DNA from: JAVBOW01 sp031550125
Lineage (GTDB): Bacteria; Bacteroidota; Bacteroidia; Bacteroidales; Rikenellaceae
Assembly (NCBI GenBank): GCA_031550125.1
Contig: JAVBOW010000019.1
Span: 86,945-150,944 of the forward strand
DNA: 64,000 bases
Direction of reading: 5' to 3'
A program made the translations under genes and the position numbers. Below, piece after piece: positions 44,652 through 52,947 of this stretch; the first letter of the stretch is position 1, and each line of letters begins with the position of its first letter. A model generated the notes under the pieces. It had not been told where the DNA came from. It was given only the letters and a program-made list of their open reading frames with translations, and made no database searches.

Positions 44652-46640
44652 ATGAAATTGCGCAACTTCACACACATGCAGATGCTTATCGTCGTTTTAG
44701 GAAGCCTGCTGGCGGCTTTGTCAGGCTGCACCGAATCAACTCCGGGGGATAAACAGGAGGGAAAGGGCAGCATAACGGGAACCGTGGTCAACGGCAACGG
44801 CCAGCCGATAGCCGAAGTCTCGATATCGGCCACTGGCGTGGATGGCATTTTCAATACCGGCAGCGACGGGAAATACGCCGTCAACGTGGACGGCGCAGGA
44901 AATTATGAACTTACCTTCGCCAAGGCGGGATACAAACTCGCCACGGCGACACTCGACGGAAGCCGTTTCGACGCCCAGGTGAAAGCCACGGCAGACGTAA
45001 CGATGGAATTTGCAGTGATAAAGATAACCGGCACGGTGACGGACGCCAACAGCGTCCCGCTGTCCGGCGTGAAAGCCACCGTAGGCTCGTCGATATCCAC
45101 CGTCACGGCGGCCGACGGCAGTTACAGCATAGGCAGCCTGAACCACGAGAACTATACGCTGGTATTCATAAAGGACGGTTACCACACGGCAACCAAACCT
45201 GTGGCCAAAACCCTTTTCGTGGACGGGACGGCCGTAGTAAACGCCTCAATAACGGCCAAGACCACAGAAGAGATCAGGGACGAAGAGGCCGAAAAGGCCA
45301 TGGAACTCGCCAAACAGAACGTAACCAGGGCGATGGAGTTGTTCGACAACGCCGTCGAATGCCACTTCACAGGCAACATGGCCATGGCCCGCTACTATAC
45401 GCCGTCCACCTCCGCCCGCTCTTCGGAAAAGGGCAGCATATGGATGTACACCAGCGTCATAGAGGCTTGCAACGCCATAATGCACGGTCTGAAGACGATA
45501 AAGGAACACGGCGACGCGGCCCTCTACGACGCCAATTTCGACCGGTACGTACAGACTATGGCCAAGCTGTACAACAACATAGACTATTACAAAGGCACAT
45601 ACGAGCTTACGTCATACACCCAGACCAGGACATGGTCCGTCTTCGGGGTGAACCGGGCAAGCACCAAAGGCAACGCCGGAGTGACGGGAGTGCTGAACGT
45701 ATACGACGACCAGATGTGGCTTATACGCGAATTCATAGAAGCCTACCGCCTGACCGGCGTCGCCGCCTACCTAACCCTGGCCGAATACCTGACCGACTAC
45801 GTGCTGGACGGATGGGATTGCAACCTGAATTCCGAGGGTAAAGAGTACGGCGGCATAACATGGGGGCCAGGATACACCACAAAGCACGCATGCAGCAACG
45901 GGCCGATGATAAGCCCGCTGGTGTGGCTGCACGAGCTGTATAAGGATAAGAACGACCAGGTAACGTACCTGTACATCGACGCCGACAAGAACCGCAGGTC
46001 GGCCACCCTGAAAAAGGCAGACTACTACCTCAAATTCGCCAAAGCCATATACGAATGGCAGAAGAGCAACCTCCGCCGCCCCAACGGAGCCAACGGGGTT
46101 TACAAGGATATGCTGGGATCCGTCAAAGCCGCGGTGGAATACGAGACCTTAAACAGCGTAAGGTACCGTAAGCACACCGACGAAACATCTCCCTCAGGCG
46201 AAAACTACTCTTACAACAGCGGCACGATGCTCTCTGGCGCGGCCGACCTCTACCGCGCCACAGGTACGCAATCGTACCTTACCGAGGGCGTCAACCTGGC
46301 CGCGGCAAGTTTCAGCACATTCGCCAAAGCCGGCACGATAATGACGGGATACTACACCTACGGGACCGAAGGATTCAAACCGTGGTTCAACGGAGTACTC
46401 ATGCGCGGCTACGTCGATCTGCACCCGTATAACGACAACAGCCAGGCCATAGGCAGTTTCCAAAAAAACCTCGACTACTCATACTCCCACCACCTGTACA
46501 ACCACTTCCTGCCCGTCAACCTGCTGACAGGCTGGACAAGCACGACCGGGGGCGACAAACTTGAAGGCATGTTCACCTTCGCCTACGCGGCAGAATACGC
46601 AATTCTGGCACGATATACGCTGGATACGCTGCAGAAATAA
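44652..46640 (+). CDS. GH76-like lipoprotein with two carboxypeptidase-regulatory-like domains
   Basis: A 662-residue protein with signal peptide and lipobox (AALSGC). Residues about 38-110 and 115-195 are two beta-sandwich repeats (GTVVNGNGQPIAEVSISATG, GTVTDANSVPLSGVKATVGS). From about 210 to the end is an (alpha/alpha)6 domain of glycoside hydrolase family 76 type: VYDDQMWLIREFIEAYRLTG with the paired Asp 352-353 that are catalytic in GH76 alpha-1,6-mannanases, and CSNGPMISPLVWLHELYK. Likely surface or periplasmic glycan hydrolase acting on alpha-mannan-like chains. No SusC/SusD pair or regulator accompanies it. Confidence 0.8.
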   Translation: MKLRNFTHMQMLIVVLGSLLAALSGCTESTPGDKQEGKGSITGTVVNGNGQPIAEVSISATGVDGIFNTGSDGKYAVNVDGAGNYELTFAKAGYKLATATLDGSRFDAQVKATADVTMEFAVIKITGTVTDANSVPLSGVKATVGSSISTVTAADGSYSIGSLNHENYTLVFIKDGYHTATKPVAKTLFVDGTAVVNASITAKTTEEIRDEEAEKAMELAKQNVTRAMELFDNAVECHFTGNMAMARYYTPSTSARSSEKGSIWMYTSVIEACNAIMHGLKTIKEHGDAALYDANFDRYVQTMAKLYNNIDYYKGTYELTSYTQTRTWSVFGVNRASTKGNAGVTGVLNVYDDQMWLIREFIEAYRLTGVAAYLTLAEYLTDYVLDGWDCNLNSEGKEYGGITWGPGYTTKHACSNGPMISPLVWLHELYKDKNDQVTYLYIDADKNRRSATLKKADYYLKFAKAIYEWQKSNLRRPNGANGVYKDMLGSVKAAVEYETLNSVRYRKHTDETSPSGENYSYNSGTMLSGAADLYRATGTQSYLTEGVNLAAASFSTFAKAGTIMTGYYTYGTEGFKPWFNGVLMRGYVDLHPYNDNSQAIGSFQKNLDYSYSHHLYNHFLPVNLLTGWTSTTGGDKLEGMFTFAYAAEYAILARYTLDTLQK

Positions 46641-46650
46641 ACGGATATTT

Positions 46651-48756
46651 ATGGCAAAGAAAAAGCAATCCGACAATAGAAAACCTTTCCAGCCACAACC
46701 CGGACGCCCCGTGCCGACGATGATGTGGTGGGGTTACGGCATCATAGCCGCCCTGTTCATAGGGTGGATGATGATGAGCGGCTCGCCCGCACCGATAGAA
46801 AGCAACTGGGGTAAAGTACGCTCCATGATAATGCAGGGAGACGTGCAGAGGGTGGACGTGGTAAACGGCAAAACGGCCGAGGTGTACCTCAAACCCAACG
46901 CCGTGGCCAAATACCTGCGCTTCGACGACTACAAGAACATGCCGCCGCACGGACAGGGACCGCAGTTGGTATTCAACGTGGGCGACCTGGCCACTTTCCA
47001 GGCCGACTTTTCGAAGGCGGCCGAAGAGGCGGGGCAAAACCTGTCGCCTACGTTCGTAGAGCGCAAGAACCTGTTCTTCGAGATGATGGGCTGGCTGCCC
47101 ATACTGCTGCTGTTCGGCGTATTCTTCTTTATGATGCGCAACATGTCGCGCGGGGGCGGCTCGGGCGGACAAGGCGGCATATTCAACGTAGGCAAGGCGC
47201 GCGCGCAGGTCTTCGACAAAAATTCGCAGGTAAACATATCGTTCAAGGACGTGGCGGGACTCGAAGAGGCCAAGGTGGAGGTGATGGAGATAGTGGATTT
47301 CCTGAAACGTCCGCAAAAATACAAGGACCTGGGCGGAAAAATACCCAAAGGGGCATTGCTGGTAGGCCCTCCGGGAACAGGCAAGACCCTGCTGGCCAAA
47401 GCCGTGGCCGGCGAGGCGAACGTACCTTTCTTCTCCATCTCGGGATCGGACTTCGTCGAGATGTTCGTTGGCGTGGGCGCTTCGCGGGTGAGGGACCTCT
47501 TCCGCCAGGCCAAGGAGAAGGCTCCGTGCATAGTGTTCATAGACGAAATAGACGCCATCGGCCGCGCAAGGGGCAAAAACGTGGGCTTCTCGTCTAACGA
47601 CGAGCGTGAAAACACGCTTAACCAGCTACTCACCGAAATGGACGGTTTCGGCACCAACTCGGGCGTGATAATACTGGCGGCGACGAACCGCGCAGACATA
47701 CTCGACAAGGCGCTGATGAGGGCCGGACGCTTCGACCGCCAGATAAACGTGGAGCTGCCCGACGTCAAGGAGCGCGAGGCGATATTCAACGTACACCTGC
47801 GCGGGCTGAAACTCGCTCCTCAGCTCGACCGCACATTCCTGTCCAGGCAAACCCCGGGATTCTCAGGAGCAGACATAGCCAACGTGTGCAACGAGGCGGC
47901 CCTCATAGCCGCCCGCAACAACAAGCCCGCCGTGGACAAGGAGGATTTCCTTGCCGCCATAGACCGCATAATCGGCGGCCTGGAGCGTAAGAACACCATT
48001 ATAACCCCCGAAGAAAAGCGTACGATAGCCTTCCATGAGGCGGGTCACGCCACGGTGAGCTGGCTAAGGGAACACGCCAACCCCCTGATAAAAGTCACCA
48101 TCATCCCGCGAGGGAAAGCCCTCGGGGCGGCATGGTACCTGCCCGAAGAGCGCCAGATAACCACCCGCGAGCAACTGATGGACGAGTTGGCCGCCACGCT
48201 CGGCGGACGCGTATCGGAGGAGATGGTCTTCGGCAAGATATCCACAGGCGCGCTCTCAGACCTCGAAAAGGCCACCAAGCAGGCCTACGCCATGGTATCC
48301 TATTTCGGCATGAGCGACAAGGTGGGCAACGTCAGCTTTTACGATTCGTCGGGCCAGAACGAAATGTCCCTGTCCAAACCGTACAGCGAACAGACGGCGC
48401 AAAATATCGACGCCGAGGCGAGGGCCATAATAGACGAGGGCTACGCCATGGCCCGCGAAACCCTCGCGGCGCACCGCGAGGGGCTGGAGCGCCTGGCTGC
48501 CATGCTCCTCGAGAAAGAGGTGATCTTCACCGAAGACCTTGAAAACCTGTTCGGCAAACGCAAGAAAGATATAGAGAAGGAGGAGGCCGAAAAAGCCCTC
48601 AAAGCAGCCGGCAACGCAGAGCCTGCCCCGGAGGAGAAACCGGCCAAGCCACGCAGGAGAAAGAAGGCGGCCGCAGAGGAGCCAACGGCGGACGGCGCGC
48701 AGAAGGAAGGCGAGGGCGGGCGAAACGCCGCCGGTAACGGCAATTCCGCAGAATGA
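46651..48756 (+). CDS. ftsH: ATP-dependent zinc metalloprotease FtsH
   Basis: The start at ATG 46651 (MAKKKQSDNRK) is 10 nt after the GH76-like stop; an in-frame extension upstream overlaps that gene. The 701-residue protein has two membrane helices (near 27-45 and 148-166), Walker A GPPGTGKT at 239-246, Walker B IVFIDEIDAIG, the SRH with RAGRFDRQI, and the protease site HEAGH at 462-466. A basic Ala/Lys/Glu-rich C-terminal tail (about 60 residues) follows KRKKDIEKEE. It degrades unassembled membrane proteins and regulatory proteins. The cdsA start overlaps the stop (ATGA). Confidence 0.98.
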   Translation: MAKKKQSDNRKPFQPQPGRPVPTMMWWGYGIIAALFIGWMMMSGSPAPIESNWGKVRSMIMQGDVQRVDVVNGKTAEVYLKPNAVAKYLRFDDYKNMPPHGQGPQLVFNVGDLATFQADFSKAAEEAGQNLSPTFVERKNLFFEMMGWLPILLLFGVFFFMMRNMSRGGGSGGQGGIFNVGKARAQVFDKNSQVNISFKDVAGLEEAKVEVMEIVDFLKRPQKYKDLGGKIPKGALLVGPPGTGKTLLAKAVAGEANVPFFSISGSDFVEMFVGVGASRVRDLFRQAKEKAPCIVFIDEIDAIGRARGKNVGFSSNDERENTLNQLLTEMDGFGTNSGVIILAATNRADILDKALMRAGRFDRQINVELPDVKEREAIFNVHLRGLKLAPQLDRTFLSRQTPGFSGADIANVCNEAALIAARNNKPAVDKEDFLAAIDRIIGGLERKNTIITPEEKRTIAFHEAGHATVSWLREHANPLIKVTIIPRGKALGAAWYLPEERQITTREQLMDELAATLGGRVSEEMVFGKISTGALSDLEKATKQAYAMVSYFGMSDKVGNVSFYDSSGQNEMSLSKPYSEQTAQNIDAEARAIIDEGYAMARETLAAHREGLERLAAMLLEKEVIFTEDLENLFGKRKKDIEKEEAEKALKAAGNAEPAPEEKPAKPRRRKKAAAEEPTADGAQKEGEGGRNAAGNGNSAE

Positions 48757-49601
48757 CGGCCATGGCAGGTAAACTCTTCAACCGCACCTTACTTATACGC
48801 ACCGCAAGCGGGGCCGTACTCCTCGTAGTGGTATTGGGATCCGTCCTTCTCTCGCACTGGACCTTCGGAGCGCTGATGGCGTTCATCGGCGGCGGATGCC
48901 TGCTCGAATTCTACCGCCTGGCTGCGGCAGCCGGAGCCGAGCCGCAGAGATGCTACGGCACGGCGGCCGGGGTTACGGCAATAGCCGCGTCCTTGATGTC
49001 GGCGGCCGGATATATAGCGCCGGCGCACCTTGCTGCGGCGACGCTGCTGTTTCCCGCGGCGTTCATCATTGAGCTTTACCGCAAAAAGGCAGACCCTCTG
49101 CGCAATGTGGCCGTGACGCTCGCCGGGATAATCTATATAGCGCTGCCGCTCTCGATGTTCTGCATGATGGCCGTCGGCAACGCGGACGGGGTAGCCTCCT
49201 ACCGTCCATGGGCGGCGCTTGGATGCATATTTATCGTATGGGCTAACGACGTGGGGGCCTACCTGACGGGAGTTTCGCTCGGGCGACACAAGCTCATGGA
49301 ACGCATATCGCCCAAAAAATCGTGGGAAGGCTTCTTCGGGGGCCTGGCCTGCGCCGCGGGCATAGGGGCGCTTGTGGGACATCTTACGGGGGCCGACGCG
49401 CTGCAGTGGGCCGGACTGGGGCTGGTGATCGCCCTGTCGGGCGTGGCCGGCGACCTGGTCGAGTCGATGTTCAAACGCGCCGCCGGAGTAAAGGACTCGG
49501 GCGCGATAATGCCCGGCCACGGCGGCTTCCTCGACCGTTTCGACGCGCTGCTGCTGGCCCTTCCATTCGCATTCACCTACTTCATTATATTCAAATTATG
49601 A
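48753..49601 (+). CDS. cdsA: Phosphatidate cytidylyltransferase CdsA
   Basis: A 282-residue polytopic membrane protein. The C-terminal family signature is clear: SPKKSWEGFFGGL, then GDLVESMFKRAAGVKDSGA and MPGHGGFLDRFDALL. It makes CDP-diacylglycerol, the precursor of phosphatidylserine/ethanolamine and cardiolipin. ATGA overlaps on both sides couple it to ftsH and psd. Confidence 0.96.
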   Translation: MTAMAGKLFNRTLLIRTASGAVLLVVVLGSVLLSHWTFGALMAFIGGGCLLEFYRLAAAAGAEPQRCYGTAAGVTAIAASLMSAAGYIAPAHLAAATLLFPAAFIIELYRKKADPLRNVAVTLAGIIYIALPLSMFCMMAVGNADGVASYRPWAALGCIFIVWANDVGAYLTGVSLGRHKLMERISPKKSWEGFFGGLACAAGIGALVGHLTGADALQWAGLGLVIALSGVAGDLVESMFKRAAGVKDSGAIMPGHGGFLDRFDALLLALPFAFTYFIIFKL

Positions 49602-50263
49602 CGATCAACAGGGAGGGTTACCGCATCATTACCGTCACCGCTCTTATCGCCGCAGGCGCTACCGCGGCAGGTTTTGCGCTGTTGCCGCACTGGGCGGCGT
49701 GGCCCATAGGGCTTATCGCCGCATTCATGCTGTTTTTCACCATGTTCTTTTTTCGCGATCCGCGGAGGGAAACCGTAACGCAGGCCGACATAATCTTTTC
49801 TCCTTCGGACGGCCAGGTGGTGGCCGTAGAAGAGGTGGAGGAGAAAGAATATCTGGGCGAAAGGCGGATACAGATATCGGTCTTCATGTCGATATGGAAC
49901 GTGCATATAAACTGGTTTCCGGCGGGAGGCACGGTGGAATATTTCCGCCACCACCACGGCAAATTCCTCGTGGCGTGGCATCCCAAAAGTTCCGAGGAGA
50001 ACGAACGCACCACCACCGTGGTAAATACGGGGCGCTGCAGGATACTATTCCGCCAGATAGCGGGATTCGTGGCCAGGCGTATAGTCTCCTATGCCGCCGA
50101 AGGCGTGGAAGTGGAGCAGAATTCGCGCGCGGGATTCATCAAATTCGGCTCGAGGGTGGACGTTTTCGTACCTCTCGACAGCGAGATACTCGTCCTGATA
50201 GGCGACAAGGTCACCGGCTCGCAAACGCCGCTGGCCCGCCTCAACCCCGGAGGCAAGAAATAG
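49598..50263 (+). CDS. psd: Phosphatidylserine decarboxylase (short, PSD-A type)
   Basis: ATG 49598 overlaps the cdsA stop; the longer frame from 49322 is a shadow of cdsA. The 221-residue protein has an N-terminal membrane segment (LIAAFMLFFTMFFFRDPRRE), FSPSDGQVVAVEEV, ISVFMSIWNVHINWFPAGG and the processing site IKFGSRVDVFVP, where autocleavage before Ser would give the pyruvoyl group. It turns phosphatidylserine into phosphatidylethanolamine, directly downstream of CdsA in the pathway. Confidence 0.94.
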   Translation: MTINREGYRIITVTALIAAGATAAGFALLPHWAAWPIGLIAAFMLFFTMFFFRDPRRETVTQADIIFSPSDGQVVAVEEVEEKEYLGERRIQISVFMSIWNVHINWFPAGGTVEYFRHHHGKFLVAWHPKSSEENERTTTVVNTGRCRILFRQIAGFVARRIVSYAAEGVEVEQNSRAGFIKFGSRVDVFVPLDSEILVLIGDKVTGSQTPLARLNPGGKK

Positions 50264-50269
50264 CGCGCC

Positions 50270-51367
50270 ATGCAAAACACCGTACCTAAATATATCCTGT
50301 GGGCCGCCGCGCTGGCGTTGGCCGCCTTCCTGGTATGGTATTTCAGCGACATAGTAGCCTATATACTTATCTCCGCCGTGCTGGCCATAATAGGCAGGCC
50401 CATAGTAAACCTGCTGCGCAAAGCGCGGATCCGCAACAGGCATATACCCCAATGGCTGGCCGCCGCCATAACGCTGGCGGGTATATGGGTGGTGTTGCTT
50501 CTGTTCTTCAGGCTGTTCATTCCCCTCATCTTCGCCAAGACGCACGAATTCTCGTCGCTCGACCTGCAGCACATCATCGACTCGTTCCGCGGCCCGCTCA
50601 CCGCATTCCAGAATTTCCTGCAGGAGACATTCTCCATACAGAAATCCGATTTTTCAATCGCCGACTCCATAACCCGGCAGATCAACTCCATACTGGACGT
50701 ATCGCTGATAAACAACATCCTGTCGTCCACCGTCTCCACCATAGGCAGTATTGCGGTGGCTCTGTTCTCGATAACCTTTATCACATTCTTCTTCCTGAAG
50801 GAAGACAGGCTTTTCGTCAACATGGTGGTGGCCGTATTCCCGGCGCGCTACGAGCAGAATATAAGGCACGCACTCGACTCGGTGACCAACCTGCTTATAC
50901 GCTACTTCACCGGTCTGGTCATCGAATCGACCATAATCCTTGCGCTGGTGTCGGGGGCGATGATGGCGTGGGGGATGCAGGCGGCCGACGCCTTCTTTAT
51001 CGGGTTCCTGATGGGCATACTCAACGTCATACCCTATATCGGGCCTCTTATCGGCGCTTCGCTCAGCATATTTATCGGCGTGCTGAATCCAATAGCAGGA
51101 TTTACGTCGGGACACATGGTTACGGCCATAGCGCTGACGCTTATGGCCATCAAGATGCTCGACGACTTCGTTCTGCAGCCGGCCCTCTACTCAAACAGCG
51201 TCAAGGCCCACCCTCTGGAGATATTCCTGGTGATACTGATAGCCGGAAGCCTGGCCGGAGTGACGGGCATGCTGCTGGCCATCCCCACCTACAACGTAGC
51301 CAGGGTGTTCGCCAAAGAGTTCTTCAACAATTATAAGCTGGTGCAGAAACTCACCGACAAGATCTGA
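50270..51367 (+). CDS. AI-2E family transporter, second copy
   Basis: A 365-residue membrane protein with about eight helices and the same landmarks as the first copy: an N-terminal pair of helices (ALALAAFLVWYFSDIVAYIL), a soluble middle segment (HEFSSLDLQHIIDSFRGPLT), FFLKEDRLFVNMVVAVFP, then MGILNVIPYIGPLIGASLSI and KAHPLEIFLVILIAGSLAGV. It is the last gene of the rsfS-ftsH run, 6 nt after psd. Substrate unknown. Confidence 0.9.
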   Translation: MQNTVPKYILWAAALALAAFLVWYFSDIVAYILISAVLAIIGRPIVNLLRKARIRNRHIPQWLAAAITLAGIWVVLLLFFRLFIPLIFAKTHEFSSLDLQHIIDSFRGPLTAFQNFLQETFSIQKSDFSIADSITRQINSILDVSLINNILSSTVSTIGSIAVALFSITFITFFFLKEDRLFVNMVVAVFPARYEQNIRHALDSVTNLLIRYFTGLVIESTIILALVSGAMMAWGMQAADAFFIGFLMGILNVIPYIGPLIGASLSIFIGVLNPIAGFTSGHMVTAIALTLMAIKMLDDFVLQPALYSNSVKAHPLEIFLVILIAGSLAGVTGMLLAIPTYNVARVFAKEFFNNYKLVQKLTDKI

Positions 51368-51383
51368 TCCGGAGGCCGTCCGC

Positions 51384-51677
51384 CTACCTTATGATCATAG
51401 TCTTTACCACCTCCATGCCTACGGCGCGGTTTATAGCCCCGCACAAGGCAGTGCGCCTCATGAAAAGGTCGTTGCGCACCACCGCCGAGGTTACGCTCAC
51501 CTGCATTACCCCGTTCTTCACCGTAATGGATTGCGTGAAGCGCGCGGCCGCCGCGCCGGCCACGGCGGGCCAGTGGTCGGCCACCTTGGCCTGGGCGATC
51601 TTGAGGGCTATCGTGGGGGCTGAGGCCAGGAAATCGTCCCATACCTCCCCCACCCTTACGGGATAAGTCCGTCGCAT
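51384..51677 (-). CDS. DUF721 (DciA-like) protein
   Basis: A 97-residue protein beginning MRRTYPVRVGEVWDDFL with a conserved W (DHWPAVAG) and RFTQSITVKNGVMQVSVTS, the DUF721 core. Bacterial DciA proteins of this family load the replicative helicase where DnaC is absent. It overlaps recF by 22 nt, a common arrangement in Bacteroidota that fits a role in replication. Confidence 0.85.
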   Translation of the reverse strand: MRRTYPVRVGEVWDDFLASAPTIALKIAQAKVADHWPAVAGAAAARFTQSITVKNGVMQVSVTSAVVRNDLFMRRTALCGAINRAVGMEVVKTMIIR

Positions 51678-52777
51678 AGTTTCGGGGTTATGGCCCCCTC
51701 CGTCACTTCGAAGAGGGAATATGGCTGGCCGCTACGGTCGAGGATGCCCTCGAGGCGCAGTTTATTGCAGTCGGTAATGAATATCTGGCCGAAATCGCCG
51801 CCCGAAACCAGGCCGATGAGCCTTTCCACCCTCTCCACGTCGAGTTTGTCGAAAAGGTCGTCCAGCAGCAGTATCGGCATCTGGCCGGTACACTCTCTTA
51901 CAAGTTGGTATTGGGCGAGCTTAAGAGCCACAAGGAACGACTTCTGCTGACCCTGCGAGCCGTATTTACGCAACGGATAGCCACCTATGCGCATAACCAT
52001 ATCGTCGCGGTGTGGGCCGGAGGTGGAGAAGCGGTTCACGCGGTCGCGCTCGCGCGAGGCGGCCAGCAGGTCGGTGAAAGGCATCTCGTCCAGTTCCGAG
52101 CGGTAGGAGAGTTCCACCTGCTCCGTATCGTCCGAAAGGGTGGCGTAATAGTCCGCCACCATGGGGGCAAGCCTGTTTATCATGGCGGCGCGGCCCTCGT
52201 AAACCTTTTGGCCGTGCTGCGCCATCTGCATGTCGAGTATGTCGAGCATCTCGGACATGTCGCCCCGCGAATATTCCTTCAGCAGGCGGTTGCGCTGCTG
52301 CAACACGCCGTTGTAGCGCATTATGGCGTCGAGGTAGGCGCGGTCTACCTGCGAGATGAAACCGTTGAGATAGCGGCGGCGCTCCTCGGCGGCCTCGCTC
52401 ACAAGGAATACGTCCGACGGGAAGACCACAACCAGAGGAGCCAGGCCTATATGCTCCGAAAGTTTTTCATATTGCTTCTCGCCGCGTTTGACGCTCTTGC
52501 CTCCGTTGCGGCGAAAGGAACACGTTATCTCCTCGCGTTTGCCATCGTCGCTGTCGTACAGGCCCTCGAGCATAAAGAAATCCTCGCCGTGGCGTACGTT
52601 CTGGGCGTCCGACAAACCCATGGCTCCCTTGCACATGGAGAGGTAGTGGATCGACTCCAGTACGTTGGTCTTGCCCGCGCCGTTAGCCCCCACAAGGCAG
52701 TTGACGCGCGCGGAAAACTCCACGCCGCCCCCTGCGAGGTTTTTGAAGTTGAGTGTAGACAGTTTGGCGAGTTTCAT
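51656..52777 (-). CDS. recF: DNA replication/repair protein RecF
   Basis: A 373-residue SMC-like ATPase: Walker A GANGAGKTNVLESIHYL, the arm domain in the middle, the signature FSTSGPHRDDM, KYGSQGQQKSFLVALKLAQY, and Walker B MPILLLDDLFDKLD. It loads RecA with RecO/RecR at gaps. The promoter box ends only about 5 nt before the ATG, so the transcript may be leaderless. Confidence 0.96.
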   Translation of the reverse strand: MKLAKLSTLNFKNLAGGGVEFSARVNCLVGANGAGKTNVLESIHYLSMCKGAMGLSDAQNVRHGEDFFMLEGLYDSDDGKREEITCSFRRNGGKSVKRGEKQYEKLSEHIGLAPLVVVFPSDVFLVSEAAEERRRYLNGFISQVDRAYLDAIMRYNGVLQQRNRLLKEYSRGDMSEMLDILDMQMAQHGQKVYEGRAAMINRLAPMVADYYATLSDDTEQVELSYRSELDEMPFTDLLAASRERDRVNRFSTSGPHRDDMVMRIGGYPLRKYGSQGQQKSFLVALKLAQYQLVRECTGQMPILLLDDLFDKLDVERVERLIGLVSGGDFGQIFITDCNKLRLEGILDRSGQPYSLFEVTEGAITPKLCDGLIP

Positions 52778-52782
52778 AAGGC

Positions 52783-52815
52783 CAAAGGTAGTCAGAATAT
52801 GTATATTTTTCCAAA
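52783..52815 (-). promoter_or_regulatory. recF promoter with almost no leader
   Basis: Minus-strand TTTG (plus 52812-52815), 21 nt, TACCTTTG (52783-52790): a full consensus match. The ATG at 52777 begins 5 nt downstream of the box. Confidence 0.7.
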
Positions 52816-52822
52816 TTATTTT

Positions 52823-52884
52823 GGACCGGTATCAATTATATGTCGGCTGCAATGTGCGGCAAACAACCGATCGGGCCTGGTCAG
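52823..52884 (+). repeat. Dispersed intergenic repeat, truncated copy D
   Basis: GGACCGGTATCAATTATATG then TCGGC and a short GTGCGGC match the first 40-50 nt of copies B and C; the rest is missing or too diverged. It lies between the groEL-side palindrome and the recF promoter. Confidence 0.5.
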
Positions 52885-52886
52885 TA

Positions 52887-52926
52887 ACGAAAGGCCTGCC
52901 GCGGAATTCCGCGGCAGGCCTTTCGT
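52887..52926. terminator. Perfect 40-nt palindrome, terminator of groSL
   Basis: Each 20-nt arm (ACGAAAGGCCTGCCGCGGAA on the left) is the exact reverse complement of the other, with no spacer. Located 21 nt past the groL stop; on the minus strand it ends CCTTTCGTTAC. It could terminate leftward transcription, although the T-tract is short. Confidence 0.65.
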
Positions 52927-52947
52927 TTCATAGATATACCTATTGGC

